From NCBI GenBank assembly GCA_010672925.1, contig JAAHFP010000006.1, positions 177,503-241,502 of the forward strand: DNA of 64,000 nt. The letters are read 5' to 3'. The notes below the pieces were generated by a model. It had not been told where the DNA came from, ran no database searches, and worked only from the letters and a program-made list of their open reading frames with translations. This DNA is from Symploca sp. SIO1C2 (GTDB taxonomy: Bacteria; Cyanobacteriota; Cyanobacteriia; Cyanobacteriales; Coleofasciculaceae). The position numbers were made by a program, and so were the translations under genes. Below are positions 40,351 to 48,817 of this stretch, one piece after another (position 1 is the stretch's first letter; each line of letters opens with the position of its first letter).

Positions 40351-41917
40351 CAAATCCTCCCCCCCCAGGAGTTTCAATTACAAAAACATCCCCAGGTTGC
40401 ATCTCTACAGTTGCGGTACTATCTAAATTTTCTTCAGTGCCACTGTAACGTTGTATCCAGTTGCATCCTACTAATCCAGCCTCTCCACCATTTAATCCAA
40501 AGGGAGGAATTAAGCGATGACTAGAGAGAATATTTGCTGTCATAGTTTCTAAGAATCGGATGCGGCGAATTACCCCATTACCACCTACATATCTTCCTTT
40601 GCCCCCGCTATCAGGACGAAGAGTAAAGCTTTCTACTTGTACAGGATAGCGGGTTTCTAAAACTTCTGGATCTGTCAAGCGGGAATTAGTCATGTGGGTA
40701 TGCACCGCATCAGTGCCATGAAAGTTAGCCCCTGCCCCAGAACCGCCGCAGATAGTTTCATAATATTGATAACGCTCATTCCCAAAGGTAAAGTTATTCA
40801 TAGTTCCCTGAGAAGCAGCCATCACACCCAAGGCTCCATATAAGGCATCCACAATGGTTTGAGAAGTCTCTACATTACCTGCTACTACTGCTGCTGGATA
40901 GGTGGGGTTCAGCATACAGCCAGCAGGGATAATAATTTCTAGGGGATTAAGACAGCCAGCATTGAGGGGAATGGTATCATCCACCAGAGTCCGGAAAACA
41001 TATAAAACCGCTGCTTGAGTTACAGCTTTGGGAGCATTGAAGTTACTCTGGAGTTGGTCAGATGTGCCAGTAAAATCAATGGTGGCAGTGCGATTTTGTT
41101 TGTCGATAGTTACTTTAACTTGAATACGTGCACCATTATCCATTTCATAGCTAAACTCTCCATCCCGAAGCACATCGATTGCCCTTCTGACAGACTCTTC
41201 GGCATTATCTTGGACAAACTTCATGTAAGCTTGGACTGTTGCCAATCCATATTGCAACACCATTTTATGAAGTTCCTGTACTCCCCTTTCATTGGCAGCA
41301 ATTTGTGCCTTAAAATCAGCTAAGTTCTGCTCAGGGTTACGGGCGGGATAAGAATGATTGAGGAGTACCTGTCGTAGGGGTATTTCCCGAAAATTTCCTT
41401 CTTCAACCAAGAGGAAATTATCAAAGATAATGCCTTCTTCTTCTACTGTAGTACTGTGGGGAGGCATAGAACCAGGAGTAATACCACCGATATCAGCTTG
41501 GTGTCCTCGAGAAGCAACGAAAAATAAGGGAATGGGGAATGGGGAATGGGGAATGGGGGATTGGGGATTTGCAGTACTTTCCCAAAATACCGGGGTAATT
41601 GCTGTTACATCAGGAAGATGAGTTCCTCCGTTATAGGGATTGTTGGAGAGATAGACATTTCCTGGTTTGAGGGTGTCCCCTTGATCATTAATTAAACTGC
41701 GGACACTTTCACTCATGGAACCTAAATGGACAGGAATATGAGGGGCATTGGCGACTAATAGTCCGGAGGCATCAAAAATTGCACAGGAGAAATCTAGGCG
41801 TTCTTTAATATTTACCGATGCTGCGGTGTTTTGTAGGACAATCCCCATTTGTTCGGCAATAAATTGATAGAGGTTTTTGAAGATTTCTAAGCGGACAGGA
41901 TCTGGTTGAGATAACAT
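40346..41917 (-). CDS. Hydantoinase B/oxoprolinase B-type subunit
   Basis: 523 residues. Family markers: IAEQMGIVLQNTAASVNIKE, DFSCAIFDASGLLVANAPHI, HLGSMSESVRSLI, SNNPYNGGTHLPD and the terminal TPGGGGFG. It forms the catalytic pair with the HyuA-like protein encoded downstream. A repeat insert (41520-41575) adds PQSPIPHSPFPIP at residues ~114-130 without breaking the frame. Confidence 0.92.
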   Translation of the reverse strand: MLSQPDPVRLEIFKNLYQFIAEQMGIVLQNTAASVNIKERLDFSCAIFDASGLLVANAPHIPVHLGSMSESVRSLINDQGDTLKPGNVYLSNNPYNGGTHLPDVTAITPVFWESTANPQSPIPHSPFPIPLFFVASRGHQADIGGITPGSMPPHSTTVEEEGIIFDNFLLVEEGNFREIPLRQVLLNHSYPARNPEQNLADFKAQIAANERGVQELHKMVLQYGLATVQAYMKFVQDNAEESVRRAIDVLRDGEFSYEMDNGARIQVKVTIDKQNRTATIDFTGTSDQLQSNFNAPKAVTQAAVLYVFRTLVDDTIPLNAGCLNPLEIIIPAGCMLNPTYPAAVVAGNVETSQTIVDALYGALGVMAASQGTMNNFTFGNERYQYYETICGGSGAGANFHGTDAVHTHMTNSRLTDPEVLETRYPVQVESFTLRPDSGGKGRYVGGNGVIRRIRFLETMTANILSSHRLIPPFGLNGGEAGLVGCNWIQRYSGTEENLDSTATVEMQPGDVFVIETPGGGGFG

Positions 41918-41997
41918 AGCTAATGCCTATTCGATGCTTGAGAATTAGAGTGTAGCAGTTGAAGACAGTGTATTTCTACTTTGGGTGTAGAAGAGTT

Positions 41998-42134
41998 TGA
42001 CCGAAAAAAAACAAGGATACAAGCCCCCGGATTTATCCGTGGAAAAAACAAAGATTTTATCATTATTCCAAGCCCCTGGCTTTAGACATGGGGTCAATCT
42101 AAAATCTAAAATCTAAAATCTAAAATTGATTGAC
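41998..42134 (-). mobile_element. MITE-like element, IS200/IS605-type ends (copy B)
   Basis: Reverse-complement copy of 11633-11768, differing at about two positions. Both copies include the TTTTAGA heptamers at one end, so those belong to the element or to a preferred target. It lies 80 bp from the hydantoinase B start. Confidence 0.65.
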
Positions 42135-42192
42135 TACAGGTGTGGAATAATTAATCTTTATTAGTGTGAGTTGTATTTTCTGGCTTCTTTTT

Positions 42193-42210
42193 GGACTGAA
42201 GTCCTACTAC
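42193..42210 (-). repeat. GTAG-headed REP (GTAGTAGGACTTCAGTCC)
   Basis: Hairpin GGACTGAAGTCC with a GTAG head read on the minus strand. The same sequence plus flanks TTTTTGG and TGCTTATTA occurs at 56166-56183. It fits the head-plus-hairpin form of REPs mobilised by RAYT transposases, one of which is at 47717. Confidence 0.6.
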
Positions 42211-42262
42211 TGCTTATTAATCTCCCACTTCCATTTTTGCGCGATCGCCTTTAAGCGGAGTT

Positions 42263-42385
42263 ATATCAAGTTCGCTTGAATACTTACACTTTCGTTGCAA
42301 CAAGGCAGAGGGCAGAAGGCTCCAAGGGAAGAAAGAAAGTTGCAAGGGAGAAGGGAATTATAAGTGATTATCCTTTCCTTGATAT
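42263..42385. mobile_element. MITE-like element, ATATCAAGTTCGG family (copy 3)
   Basis: 123 bp starting ATATCAAGTTCGCTTGAATA and ending TATCCTTTCCTTGATAT. Interior GGCAGAGGGCAGAAGG and AAGGGAATTATAAGTGATTA match copies 2 and 4. Confidence 0.75.
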
Positions 42386-42435
42386 TAGGAGGCGATCGCT
42401 TAAGAGTCGAGTTGAGAAAGCGATCGCTTTTTCCC

Positions 42436-43530
42436 TTAAGGATTGCTGGAATCCAGAAAAACTTCAATATGATGCACAGGTTTACCGTCAGACCAATTGC
42501 CCATATCGAAGCTAAGCAAATCAGCCCGTTCCCCATAGCGAATGATACGATCAAGGCCATACCAGATGTAACGCCAATTCAAATCATTTTCCACTCCCAC
42601 ACCGTCGAGAACTGTTAAAGCCAAAAACGCATCAAAAAAGCTGGTATTCACCGTGGCTTGTTCGTGGTTGGCATACATACCAGGACAGCCGCGATTGTCT
42701 GTGAAAGACAAGAACATTTTCTTTTGTTGTGTTTTGATATAGGTAAATGGTTGCTTCCATTCATCTTTAGGTACAACCCAGTCCTCATTGCCATGCAAGA
42801 TAGCCACGGGCATTGTTAAGGCAGCCCCAGTTACTTGAACATCTACATCATCGGTAATTTTCTTAATCACATCCCCCAATTTCCCTGGTATATTGGCCAC
42901 ATTGGTATTGGGAAGGGGATCTGCCACCAGCACCTGCTTGGGTAACAGGTTATCAGGAAGCTGTTCTTGTTCAATATAATAAGCCCAACTCAGGGCAAAC
43001 AACCCACCTAAAGAATGGCCAAAGAGATAAGTATCCACTGAAACATTCGCCAAATTCGCTGCTTGGTAAGCGGAGGTAACGCTTTTTAGGGCATTTTTCA
43101 GCCATTTCTCTTGGGAGTCAATTACACCATCGCCAACTACTTCGTCTGTCAGTTCGATTACAGTTTTCCAGGCTGATTTCGGGAAAGAACAAAACCCGGT
43201 TTGAAAGTTGGGATAAAAGACGTAGTACCCTTGTTTCACTAAATGTTCCAGGTGAGAGAGATAAATTTCCGAGGCTCCTAAGTCAAAACCATGTAAATAT
43301 ATCACTGCTTTTGGTTGGCCATTTTCTCCTAAAAACGGCGTTTCTGGCACATAAGTTTCAATGTAAGAACCCTGCTTGCATTCTCCTGCTTTTTTTACCT
43401 GGTACTTGGGGGAGGTATAAATATCCCTATAGTCTGGTTTGGTTGGGGCTTTGGGACGGAAGCTATGGGTCAGGCCACACCAAAAGTTTGTTAAATAATA
43501 CTGAATAGTCGAGGTAATAACGTTTGACAT
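42436..43530 (-). CDS. Alpha/beta hydrolase
   Basis: 364 residues from the ATG at 43530. Oxyanion strand VIYLHGFDLGASE, nucleophile elbow LFGHSLGGLFAL, acid region LHGNEDWVVP and a later His in YANHEQA support a full catalytic triad. It resembles lysophospholipase/dienelactone hydrolase-type enzymes, but the substrate is unknown. No signal peptide. The frame could start at a GTG at 43539. Confidence 0.8.
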   Translation of the reverse strand: MSNVITSTIQYYLTNFWCGLTHSFRPKAPTKPDYRDIYTSPKYQVKKAGECKQGSYIETYVPETPFLGENGQPKAVIYLHGFDLGASEIYLSHLEHLVKQGYYVFYPNFQTGFCSFPKSAWKTVIELTDEVVGDGVIDSQEKWLKNALKSVTSAYQAANLANVSVDTYLFGHSLGGLFALSWAYYIEQEQLPDNLLPKQVLVADPLPNTNVANIPGKLGDVIKKITDDVDVQVTGAALTMPVAILHGNEDWVVPKDEWKQPFTYIKTQQKKMFLSFTDNRGCPGMYANHEQATVNTSFFDAFLALTVLDGVGVENDLNWRYIWYGLDRIIRYGERADLLSFDMGNWSDGKPVHHIEVFLDSSNP

Positions 43531-44039
43531 GAGTAGCACCTGTTGATTTAAAACAATAAGGCTCTCTTCTGGATATTGGGTGAAAAGATTGTATGGGACA
43601 CCAAATAATTGTTACAGGAGCCTTGATTGGTCATGATAATTGAATTGTCTCAAAATTTAGGTAATTAACCAAGCTTAGACTGAGTACATGATTGTTTGGG
43701 TTAATTACAATTTGACAGACTATGTCGTTTTTATTTTAAGGAACTCTAGCGGCTGAAAGTTAGGTGGAGATTGCAAGCAGAATACTCATGCGATCGCAAC
43801 TCTACATCGTTATTTTGTGCTATTATTAAATAATGGAAAAGTTATGCGCCTATAGACCCTCAGTGAACTCTGCACCTCTATGTTCCCATTGCCAATATGC
43901 CTCATCTAAAGAAAAGGCAAGTACTGACCTAGAAAAATCAGAGGCTTCTCAAGCTTTTTTAGAATCTGGTGCGTTACGCTGCGCTAACACACCCTACGAT
44001 AGGTACATTTTTTCGGAATAAATCACCTTATATCTAAAG
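43531..44039. other. Intergenic region with orphaned promoter copy
   Basis: 509 bp between the hydrolase and the CAP remnant. Copy 2 of the duplicated upstream region is at 43790-43910, but the gene pair that follows copy 1 is missing. After it, 43905-44000 has only a broken coding-like sequence and the motif GTGCGTTACGCTGCGCTAAC. No working gene seen. Confidence 0.55.
43790..43910 (+). repeat. Duplicated upstream region (copy 2)
   Basis: Matches 37195-37319 from GCGATCGCAACTCTACATCG to TGCCTCATCTAAA with scattered substitutions and small indels. No intact ORF follows. Confidence 0.8.
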
Positions 44040-44438
44040 CTACTCCAAATATCCGCCAGCGTAGGGAATGACGCACATGGTGCCGAACTTAGCGTGGTCG
44101 CCACAGGCTACCCCAGTGACAGCAAAATCGGGTTTAAATATATTTTCTCTATGACCGCGATTGGCTACCCCATCATCGATAATCAGCTGCGTTACCACTC
44201 TTTCTGCTGTATCCGGGCCATAACTAACGTTTTCGCCTACAGATCTTTGCCATTCTCTATAGCGACTGACTCTATCCCAAGGTTGGCTGCCGTCGCTGCC
44301 CGTATGACCTAATGCTCCTTTCGGTCTTTGGTCGCTGACGTGATCCTTCGCAGCCTGTGACATTCCTCTAGAAGGGTTCAGGGGAGATATCGGACTAGTT
44401 GATCGCAGAAAAGCGATCGCTTGTCTGCTTACTTTTGA
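44040..44438 (-). pseudogene. CAP (SCP/PR-1) domain remnant, N-terminus lost
   Basis: The C-terminal two thirds of a CAP-domain protein: LNPSRGMSQAAKDHVSDQ, GHTGSDGSQPWDRVSRY, VGENVSYGPDTAERVV, NRGHRENIFKPDF and VIPYAGGY, including the conserved His and Glu cavity residues. Coding similarity begins right after an in-frame stop at 44439-44441, where the neighbouring channel gene ends. The signal peptide and first helix expected of secreted CAP proteins are absent. Translation could begin at ATG 44363 (107 residues), but the product would lack the export signal. Confidence 0.75.
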
Positions 44439-45064
44439 CTATTGCTTTTTTCCAGATATATATAAACGAGAGGAATTAACAAAAAAGTGAGCCCCCAGAA
44501 AGAGGGATTAATGCTAGCTGGAATAATTGCTAATAAGGAGACCAATGGTTCTACTAGGGTTTTTTTCTTGAGTGAGTTAATAAATCCTGGATCCAAATCC
44601 TCTGCCACTAATCGATGATTGTGAGTCGCATAAGCCCAAGAACAATAAGAAAATATCCCCACAAAAAATAAATTTAAACTAGAAAACACTTGGACAGGAA
44701 AATTAAGAGTGTATAGTGTAGACAAATCATTGGAGTAGGGTAAAATCACCAAAAACATTAATGACAACAGCTGGAGCCAAATATGGGGTTGATCAGTACG
44801 TTGATAATGTTGAAATCTCTCAAGATGCGCGACCCAGTAGAAGGCCACCAGAAGGAATGATATGAAATAAATACCTAGAGCCGGGAACTGAGCAAACAAA
44901 AAATTTTGGATTTCCAGATTAGTCATCTGTTGGTTGAGCTCTGGAGTATCAAACTGCAAAATCATCAGAGTCATTGCCAACACAAAAATGCCGTCAGTTA
45001 GAAATTGAATACGGTGCAGCAATTGTTCACTATGGGCAGAATTTTTCTTGGGAGATTGTTCCAT
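44429..45064 (-). CDS. TMEM175/DUF1211 family channel-like membrane protein
   Basis: 211 residues from the ATG at 45064, six hydrophobic helices. The first helix holds RIQFLTDGIFVLAMTLMIL, the R-x3-FxDG motif of the TMEM175 potassium-channel family. Bacterial members form tetrameric K+ channels. The gene lies just downstream (23 bp) of an alpha/beta hydrolase on the same strand. Confidence 0.85.
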   Translation of the reverse strand: MEQSPKKNSAHSEQLLHRIQFLTDGIFVLAMTLMILQFDTPELNQQMTNLEIQNFLFAQFPALGIYFISFLLVAFYWVAHLERFQHYQRTDQPHIWLQLLSLMFLVILPYSNDLSTLYTLNFPVQVFSSLNLFFVGIFSYCSWAYATHNHRLVAEDLDPGFINSLKKKTLVEPLVSLLAIIPASINPSFWGLTFLLIPLVYIYLEKSNSQK

Positions 45065-45086
45065 GATTTGCAACCAACTTAACAAT

Positions 45087-45689
45087 TTAACAATTTAACA
45101 ATTTAACAAATTTCAGTAAATGCTTATGAAACTCATCCGTTGCCCGCATATAACAAGCATGACCAGCATTGTCTAAAATTACTTTCTGGGCATTAGGCAT
45201 TAACTTGAGTAACAAATCAGCTTGCGCTACTGGAATTAGTCGGTCATTACTACCCCAAACTGCTAATGTCGGCAGTTGTATCCCCTTCAGTTGCTCCTCA
45301 AACTTCAAAATTCTGACAGGAGCAATCGGTACAAATCCTGCCAATTTATCAGCATTATTAGCAATAAAAGGTAAACTGTAATTGCCACTCATAGATGGGG
45401 AAACTAAAATTGGTAAATTTAAGTCCAATTTATCAACTAACGATAGCAAAAAATCTTCATTAGAACCAGATATTCTTTCAGAACTTCCATAGCCAGGAAG
45501 GTCTACAGCAATTCCTCGATATCCCTTCTGTGCAAAAAGTTGGAGACTGCCAATCTCTTGCCAGGTCTTAGCGCTAAAGCTGGCTCCATGCAAAAACAGT
45601 ACAGTTGTAGCATTAGTTGCTCCAGCTGCGAGATAATGAATCTTAGACCCTTGAATGGTTAAATATTGAGAGCTTATATTGGTGTTCAT
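45087..45689 (-). CDS. Alpha/beta hydrolase (ABHD14-like)
   Basis: 200 residues. LFLHGASFSAKTWQ, nucleophile region SPSMSGNYSLPF, acid in WGSNDRLIP and His in DNAGHACYM give a complete triad. Short size and motif set resemble ABHD14-type hydrolases. The last residues KLLNC come from an AACAATTT heptamer repeat (45083-45108). Probably co-transcribed with the TMEM175-like gene. Confidence 0.82.
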   Translation of the reverse strand: MNTNISSQYLTIQGSKIHYLAAGATNATTVLFLHGASFSAKTWQEIGSLQLFAQKGYRGIAVDLPGYGSSERISGSNEDFLLSLVDKLDLNLPILVSPSMSGNYSLPFIANNADKLAGFVPIAPVRILKFEEQLKGIQLPTLAVWGSNDRLIPVAQADLLLKLMPNAQKVILDNAGHACYMRATDEFHKHLLKFVKLLNC

Positions 45690-45742
45690 TATTTAATGTT
45701 AAATTGTTAAATTAAAAATTGTCATAGGGTGGTGAATTTAAT

Positions 45743-46537
45743 TTGTTTTGGTACAACGGTCAACTAATTCAGGGTAATAGCTTGGAGCTAGCAATTGATG
45801 ACCCAGGCTTACTTTATGGTGCTACAGTATTTACAACCCTACGAGTTTATCACCAGTCCCTGGCACATCCACTTACCAACTGGAGAGGACATTGCAATCG
45901 CCTCTGGAGTAGTCTCCAGGCTTTTGGGTGGCAGCTACCGGAGCAGCAACGGTTGCAGCAAGGAGCAGAAACATTGTTACCCTCGTTTCCTGTACTGCGG
46001 ATGGCGGTCTTTCCCGATGGGCGGGAGTGGATTACTGGACGTTACTTACCAAAGGATTTAACTCAACGTCAACAACAAGGGGTTACCGCTTGGTTGGCGG
46101 ATACTCCGGAATTACTTCGTTCATTACCTACTCATAAAACTGGCAACTACCTAACGGCATGGCTTGCTCTCCAGCAGGCACGACAGCGGGGGGCACAGGA
46201 AGCAATTCTAGTGGATGCTAGGGGTAATTGCTTAGAAACTAGTACTGGCAATCTTTGGGGTTGGCAAGACGGCTGCTGGTGGACACCACCTTTAGCCGCA
46301 GGAATCTTACCAGGAACTGCGCGATCGCAACTGATGAGCTGGCTACAGAAGCAAGGATTAGTAGTGCGGGAGGCAGTTTGGAACCAAGAACTACTGTTAG
46401 GATTCAAAGCGATCGCTTACACCAATAGCGTTATCGAAATAATTCCCATCCACACTATCCTCACCCCACATCAAAACCTAACCTACGAGTCTTCTCATCC
46501 TAGTCTAGAGCAATTGCGGAGTTTTTTTAGATTTTAG
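45743..46537 (+). CDS. pabC: Aminodeoxychorismate lyase-like PLP enzyme (class IV)
   Basis: 264 residues, PLP fold type IV. Converts aminodeoxychorismate to p-aminobenzoate and pyruvate for folate synthesis. GLLYGATVFTTLRV near residue 24, Lys132 in THKTGNYL as the likely Schiff-base lysine, the ETSTGNLWGW segment, and GILPGTARSQL binding PLP phosphate. A D-amino-acid or branched-chain aminotransferase is the alternative, but cyanobacterial PabC is the best fit. The start is TTG with GGTG upstream. The final FFRF is repeat-derived. Confidence 0.8.
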   Translation: MFWYNGQLIQGNSLELAIDDPGLLYGATVFTTLRVYHQSLAHPLTNWRGHCNRLWSSLQAFGWQLPEQQRLQQGAETLLPSFPVLRMAVFPDGREWITGRYLPKDLTQRQQQGVTAWLADTPELLRSLPTHKTGNYLTAWLALQQARQRGAQEAILVDARGNCLETSTGNLWGWQDGCWWTPPLAAGILPGTARSQLMSWLQKQGLVVREAVWNQELLLGFKAIAYTNSVIEIIPIHTILTPHQNLTYESSHPSLEQLRSFFRF

Positions 46538-46593
46538 ATTTTAGATTTTAGATTTTAGATTTTAGATTTTAGATTTTAGATTTTAGATTTACT
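46529..46593. repeat. TTTTAGA heptamer array
   Basis: About nine consecutive TTTTAGA/ATTTTAG units overlapping the pabC stop codon. The same heptamer is in the IS605-like elements and at 13830, 13900 and 49234-49280. Confidence 0.95.
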
Positions 46594-46644
46594 CTCTTCC
46601 TCCTACAATTCTAACTTGTACTAATAACCAATGACTAATAACCA

Positions 46645-47589
46645 ATGACTAATAACCAAGTAGAAATCTCTGTAGTAGTTCCTCTTTACAATGAAGAGCC
46701 TAATATTGATTATCTGTTTGAGCGTCTGCTGCTAGTGCTCGATCAAATGAACATTGGCTACGAGATTATTTGTGTTAATGATGGTTCTCAAGACCATACA
46801 CTCAAGTGTTTGATTGAATATCACCGTCGTCATTCAGGGATTAAAATAGTCAATTTATCCCGCAATTTTGGCAAAGAAGTTGCCCTGACTGCTGGGATTG
46901 ACTATGCTGGTGGTGCTGCGGTTATCCCCATTGATGCTGATCTACAAGACCCTCCAGAATTAATTGAGCAACTAGTAGCTAAATGGCGTGAAGGTTATGA
47001 TGTAGTTTATGCAACCAGGCGATCGCGTCAGGGAGAAAGTTGGCCTAAACGCTTTACAGCTAGGTCTTTTTACCGCACAATTGGTTGGATGAGTCCTGTT
47101 CCCATACCCCGCGACACAGGAGATTTTCGCTTACTAGACAGGCAAGTAGTGGAAGCTCTCAAGCAAATGCCAGAACGGACGCGGTTTATGAAAGGTTTGT
47201 TTGGCTGGGCTGGTTTTAAGCAAACTTCCGTCCTTTTTGATAGAGAACCCCGTATCAATGGTACTACTACTTGGAACTATTGGCGTTTGTGGAACTTCGC
47301 TATTGATGGCATTACTTCCTTTAGCTTTCTTCCGTTGAAAGTGTGGAGTTATATTGGTTTAGTCATCTCCTTTCTTGCTTTTCTCTACGCTACCTTTTTA
47401 GTGATTCGGACTTTAATTTTTGGGGTAGATTTACCTGGTTATGCTTCCTTAATGGTAACGGTTTTGTTTTTGGGAGGTATCCAACTAATTACCCTCGGCA
47501 TCATCGGTGAGTACTTAGGAAGAGTCTATGAAGAAGTTAAAGGACGCCCGCTTTATTTAGTACGGGATTCCTATGGCTTCGATAAATGA
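46645..47589 (+). CDS. Polyprenyl-phosphate glycosyltransferase, GT2 (GtrB/DPM1-like)
   Basis: 314 residues. Catalytic GT-A domain with VVPLYNEEPNIDYLFERL, CVNDGSQDHT, LSRNFGKEVALTAGID, IDADLQDPPEL and the RxxRQGE and RDTGDFRLLDRQV segments, then two C-terminal membrane helices (~235-260 and 270-295). Such enzymes transfer a sugar to undecaprenyl phosphate at the cytoplasmic face, feeding enzymes such as the GT39-type protein at 11780. Start: ATG after a short ACCAATGACTAATA repeat. Confidence 0.92.
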   Translation: MTNNQVEISVVVPLYNEEPNIDYLFERLLLVLDQMNIGYEIICVNDGSQDHTLKCLIEYHRRHSGIKIVNLSRNFGKEVALTAGIDYAGGAAVIPIDADLQDPPELIEQLVAKWREGYDVVYATRRSRQGESWPKRFTARSFYRTIGWMSPVPIPRDTGDFRLLDRQVVEALKQMPERTRFMKGLFGWAGFKQTSVLFDREPRINGTTTWNYWRLWNFAIDGITSFSFLPLKVWSYIGLVISFLAFLYATFLVIRTLIFGVDLPGYASLMVTVLFLGGIQLITLGIIGEYLGRVYEEVKGRPLYLVRDSYGFDK

Positions 47590-47608
47590 TAAAAAACGTA
47601 GTCGCCCC

Positions 47609-47708
47609 GTAGTCGCGCTTTAGCGCCTCTTAAAAATTTAGCGCCTCTTAAAACTTTAGTGCCTCTTAAAAATTTAGCGCCTCTTAAAACTTTAGCACCT
47701 CTTAAAAC
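47609..47708 (+). repeat. GTAG REP plus five 18-bp tandem units
   Basis: GTAG head and hairpin GCGCTTTAGCGC (47609-47626), running into five tandem 18-bp units TTTAGCGCCTCTTAAAA(A/C) (47619-47708) ending just before the transposase start. The nested hairpin and repeat look like the cognate left REP of the RAYT gene. Confidence 0.75.
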
Positions 47709-47716
47709 AGAAAAAT

Positions 47717-48313
47717 ATGTATAAATACCGTAACTTATCACCAGAACAAAAAGCCAAAGTCATCAAGCAACGTCTACAAAAAGGCTATCCTTCCCACTCA
47801 CCTCCCCATCCAATCACTAATAGCTCTCACTACCTGATCACCGCCACCTGCTACGAACACAAACATCGTCTAAACACGTCCCAACGCCGTCAACAATTGC
47901 TCGATCGACTTTTTGAAACCTTTATTAGGGAAAATATCGAAATTTTAGCCTGGGTCATCTTAACTAATCACTATCACCTCTTAACTACAACCGTTAATTT
48001 TCCATGGCTTAGTCGAGAAATACGCTTAATTCACGGTAGATTTGCCCGCCAATGGAATCAAGAAGATGGTGTGACGGGAAAATTTTGGTATTCCTATAGT
48101 GACCGGGCAATCCGTTCAGAAACTCACTATTACAGGGTTATAAACTACATCCATTTCAACCCTGTTAAGCATAAATCAGTCTCTTCGCCTTACGATTGGC
48201 AAGAGAGTAGCGTACACTGGTATCTACAAGAAAAAGGACGCGACTGGCTGAGAAATTGCTGGGTCAAATATCCCATCAAAGACTATGGTCAGGAGTGGGA
48301 TATTTCCCCGTAG
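47717..48313 (+). CDS. REP-associated tyrosine transposase (RAYT), Y1 HUH family
   Basis: 198 residues. HUH motif in LTNHYHLLTTT, and the RAYT signature YYRVINYIHFNPVKHK that carries the single catalytic tyrosine region. It cuts and joins single-stranded DNA at GTAG-headed hairpins. The gene is bracketed by such REPs at 47609, 48310 and 48345. Unlike IS200 transposases, RAYTs are usually single-copy domesticated genes. ATG at 47717, complete length. Confidence 0.88.
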   Translation: MYKYRNLSPEQKAKVIKQRLQKGYPSHSPPHPITNSSHYLITATCYEHKHRLNTSQRRQQLLDRLFETFIRENIEILAWVILTNHYHLLTTTVNFPWLSREIRLIHGRFARQWNQEDGVTGKFWYSYSDRAIRSETHYYRVINYIHFNPVKHKSVSSPYDWQESSVHWYLQEKGRDWLRNCWVKYPIKDYGQEWDISP

Positions 48314-48373
48314 TCGCGCTAAAGCGCAATCTTCCCTTATACATGGGCTAAAGCCCTACTACGCCCTACTACG
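48310..48373. repeat. Right-hand REPs of the RAYT gene
   Basis: GTAGTCGCGCTAAAGCGC (48310-48327, plus orientation) and its opposite-facing relative GGGCTAAAGCCCTACTAC (48345-48362), followed by another CCCTACTACG. Two inverted REPs of this kind form a typical BIME-like unit. The first overlaps the transposase stop codon. Confidence 0.75.
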
Positions 48374-48388
48374 TTTATATAAAAATTA

Positions 48389-48676
48389 TTAACTTTCTTG
48401 GGCAGAACTTTTACTGTGATTATTCGATTCAGTTGTGGTAGCGTCAGTGATCGCGATTTTCTGGGAGTCAGGAAGGGTTGGTGTCTTTACTGCTTCTTCT
48501 AATTGTTGTGCTTCCCGTTTAAACTCATTTTCAAAATCTTTAGAAGCTTCTTGGAAACCTCTAATTGCTTTACCTAGACTTCGACCAATTTCCGGTAACT
48601 TCTTTGGTCCAAAAACTAATAGGGCGATGACCAAAATTAACGCCATTTCCGGCAAACCAATACCAAACACGTTCAC
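48389..48676 (-). CDS. tatA: Sec-independent translocase subunit TatA/E
   Basis: 95 residues. One N-terminal membrane helix (LPEMALILVIALLVFG), then the amphipathic FGPKKLPEIGRSLGKAIRGF and a charged, low-complexity tail. TatA forms the pore of the twin-arginine pathway in plasma and thylakoid membranes. The GTG at 48676 is chosen because AGGAGGT lies 7 bp upstream; a TTG six codons earlier is less likely. It lies downstream of psbH with a terminator between them. Confidence 0.93.
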   Translation of the reverse strand: MNVFGIGLPEMALILVIALLVFGPKKLPEIGRSLGKAIRGFQEASKDFENEFKREAQQLEEAVKTPTLPDSQKIAITDATTTESNNHSKSSAQES

Positions 48677-48763
48677 TGTTATGACCTCCTGCAATTTTTA
48701 GGTGTGCGAGTCTTAGTCTATCGCTGTGAGGCAAGAATCCTCTGCTTATTGTTCATCGGGAGT

Positions 48764-48786
48764 TAAAAAAACCCGGACTAGCCGGG
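48764..48786 (-). terminator. Terminator of psbH
   Basis: Read on the minus strand: CCCGG-CTAGT-CCGGG hairpin (48772-48786) followed by a run of seven Ts. It lies 32 bp past the psbH stop codon. Confidence 0.85.
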
Positions 48787-48817
48787 AAATTCAAGATAGA
48801 GCTATTGTCAAGAGCAA

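Noticed and set aside
42261-42618. ORFs on both strands over 42261-42618
   Set aside because: They cover the MITE-like element and the antisense of the hydrolase 3' end. No family features.
43833-44021. 62-codon plus-strand ORF
   Set aside because: It begins inside the duplicated promoter region and its sequence has no protein-like pattern; more likely leftover sequence after loss of a gene pair.
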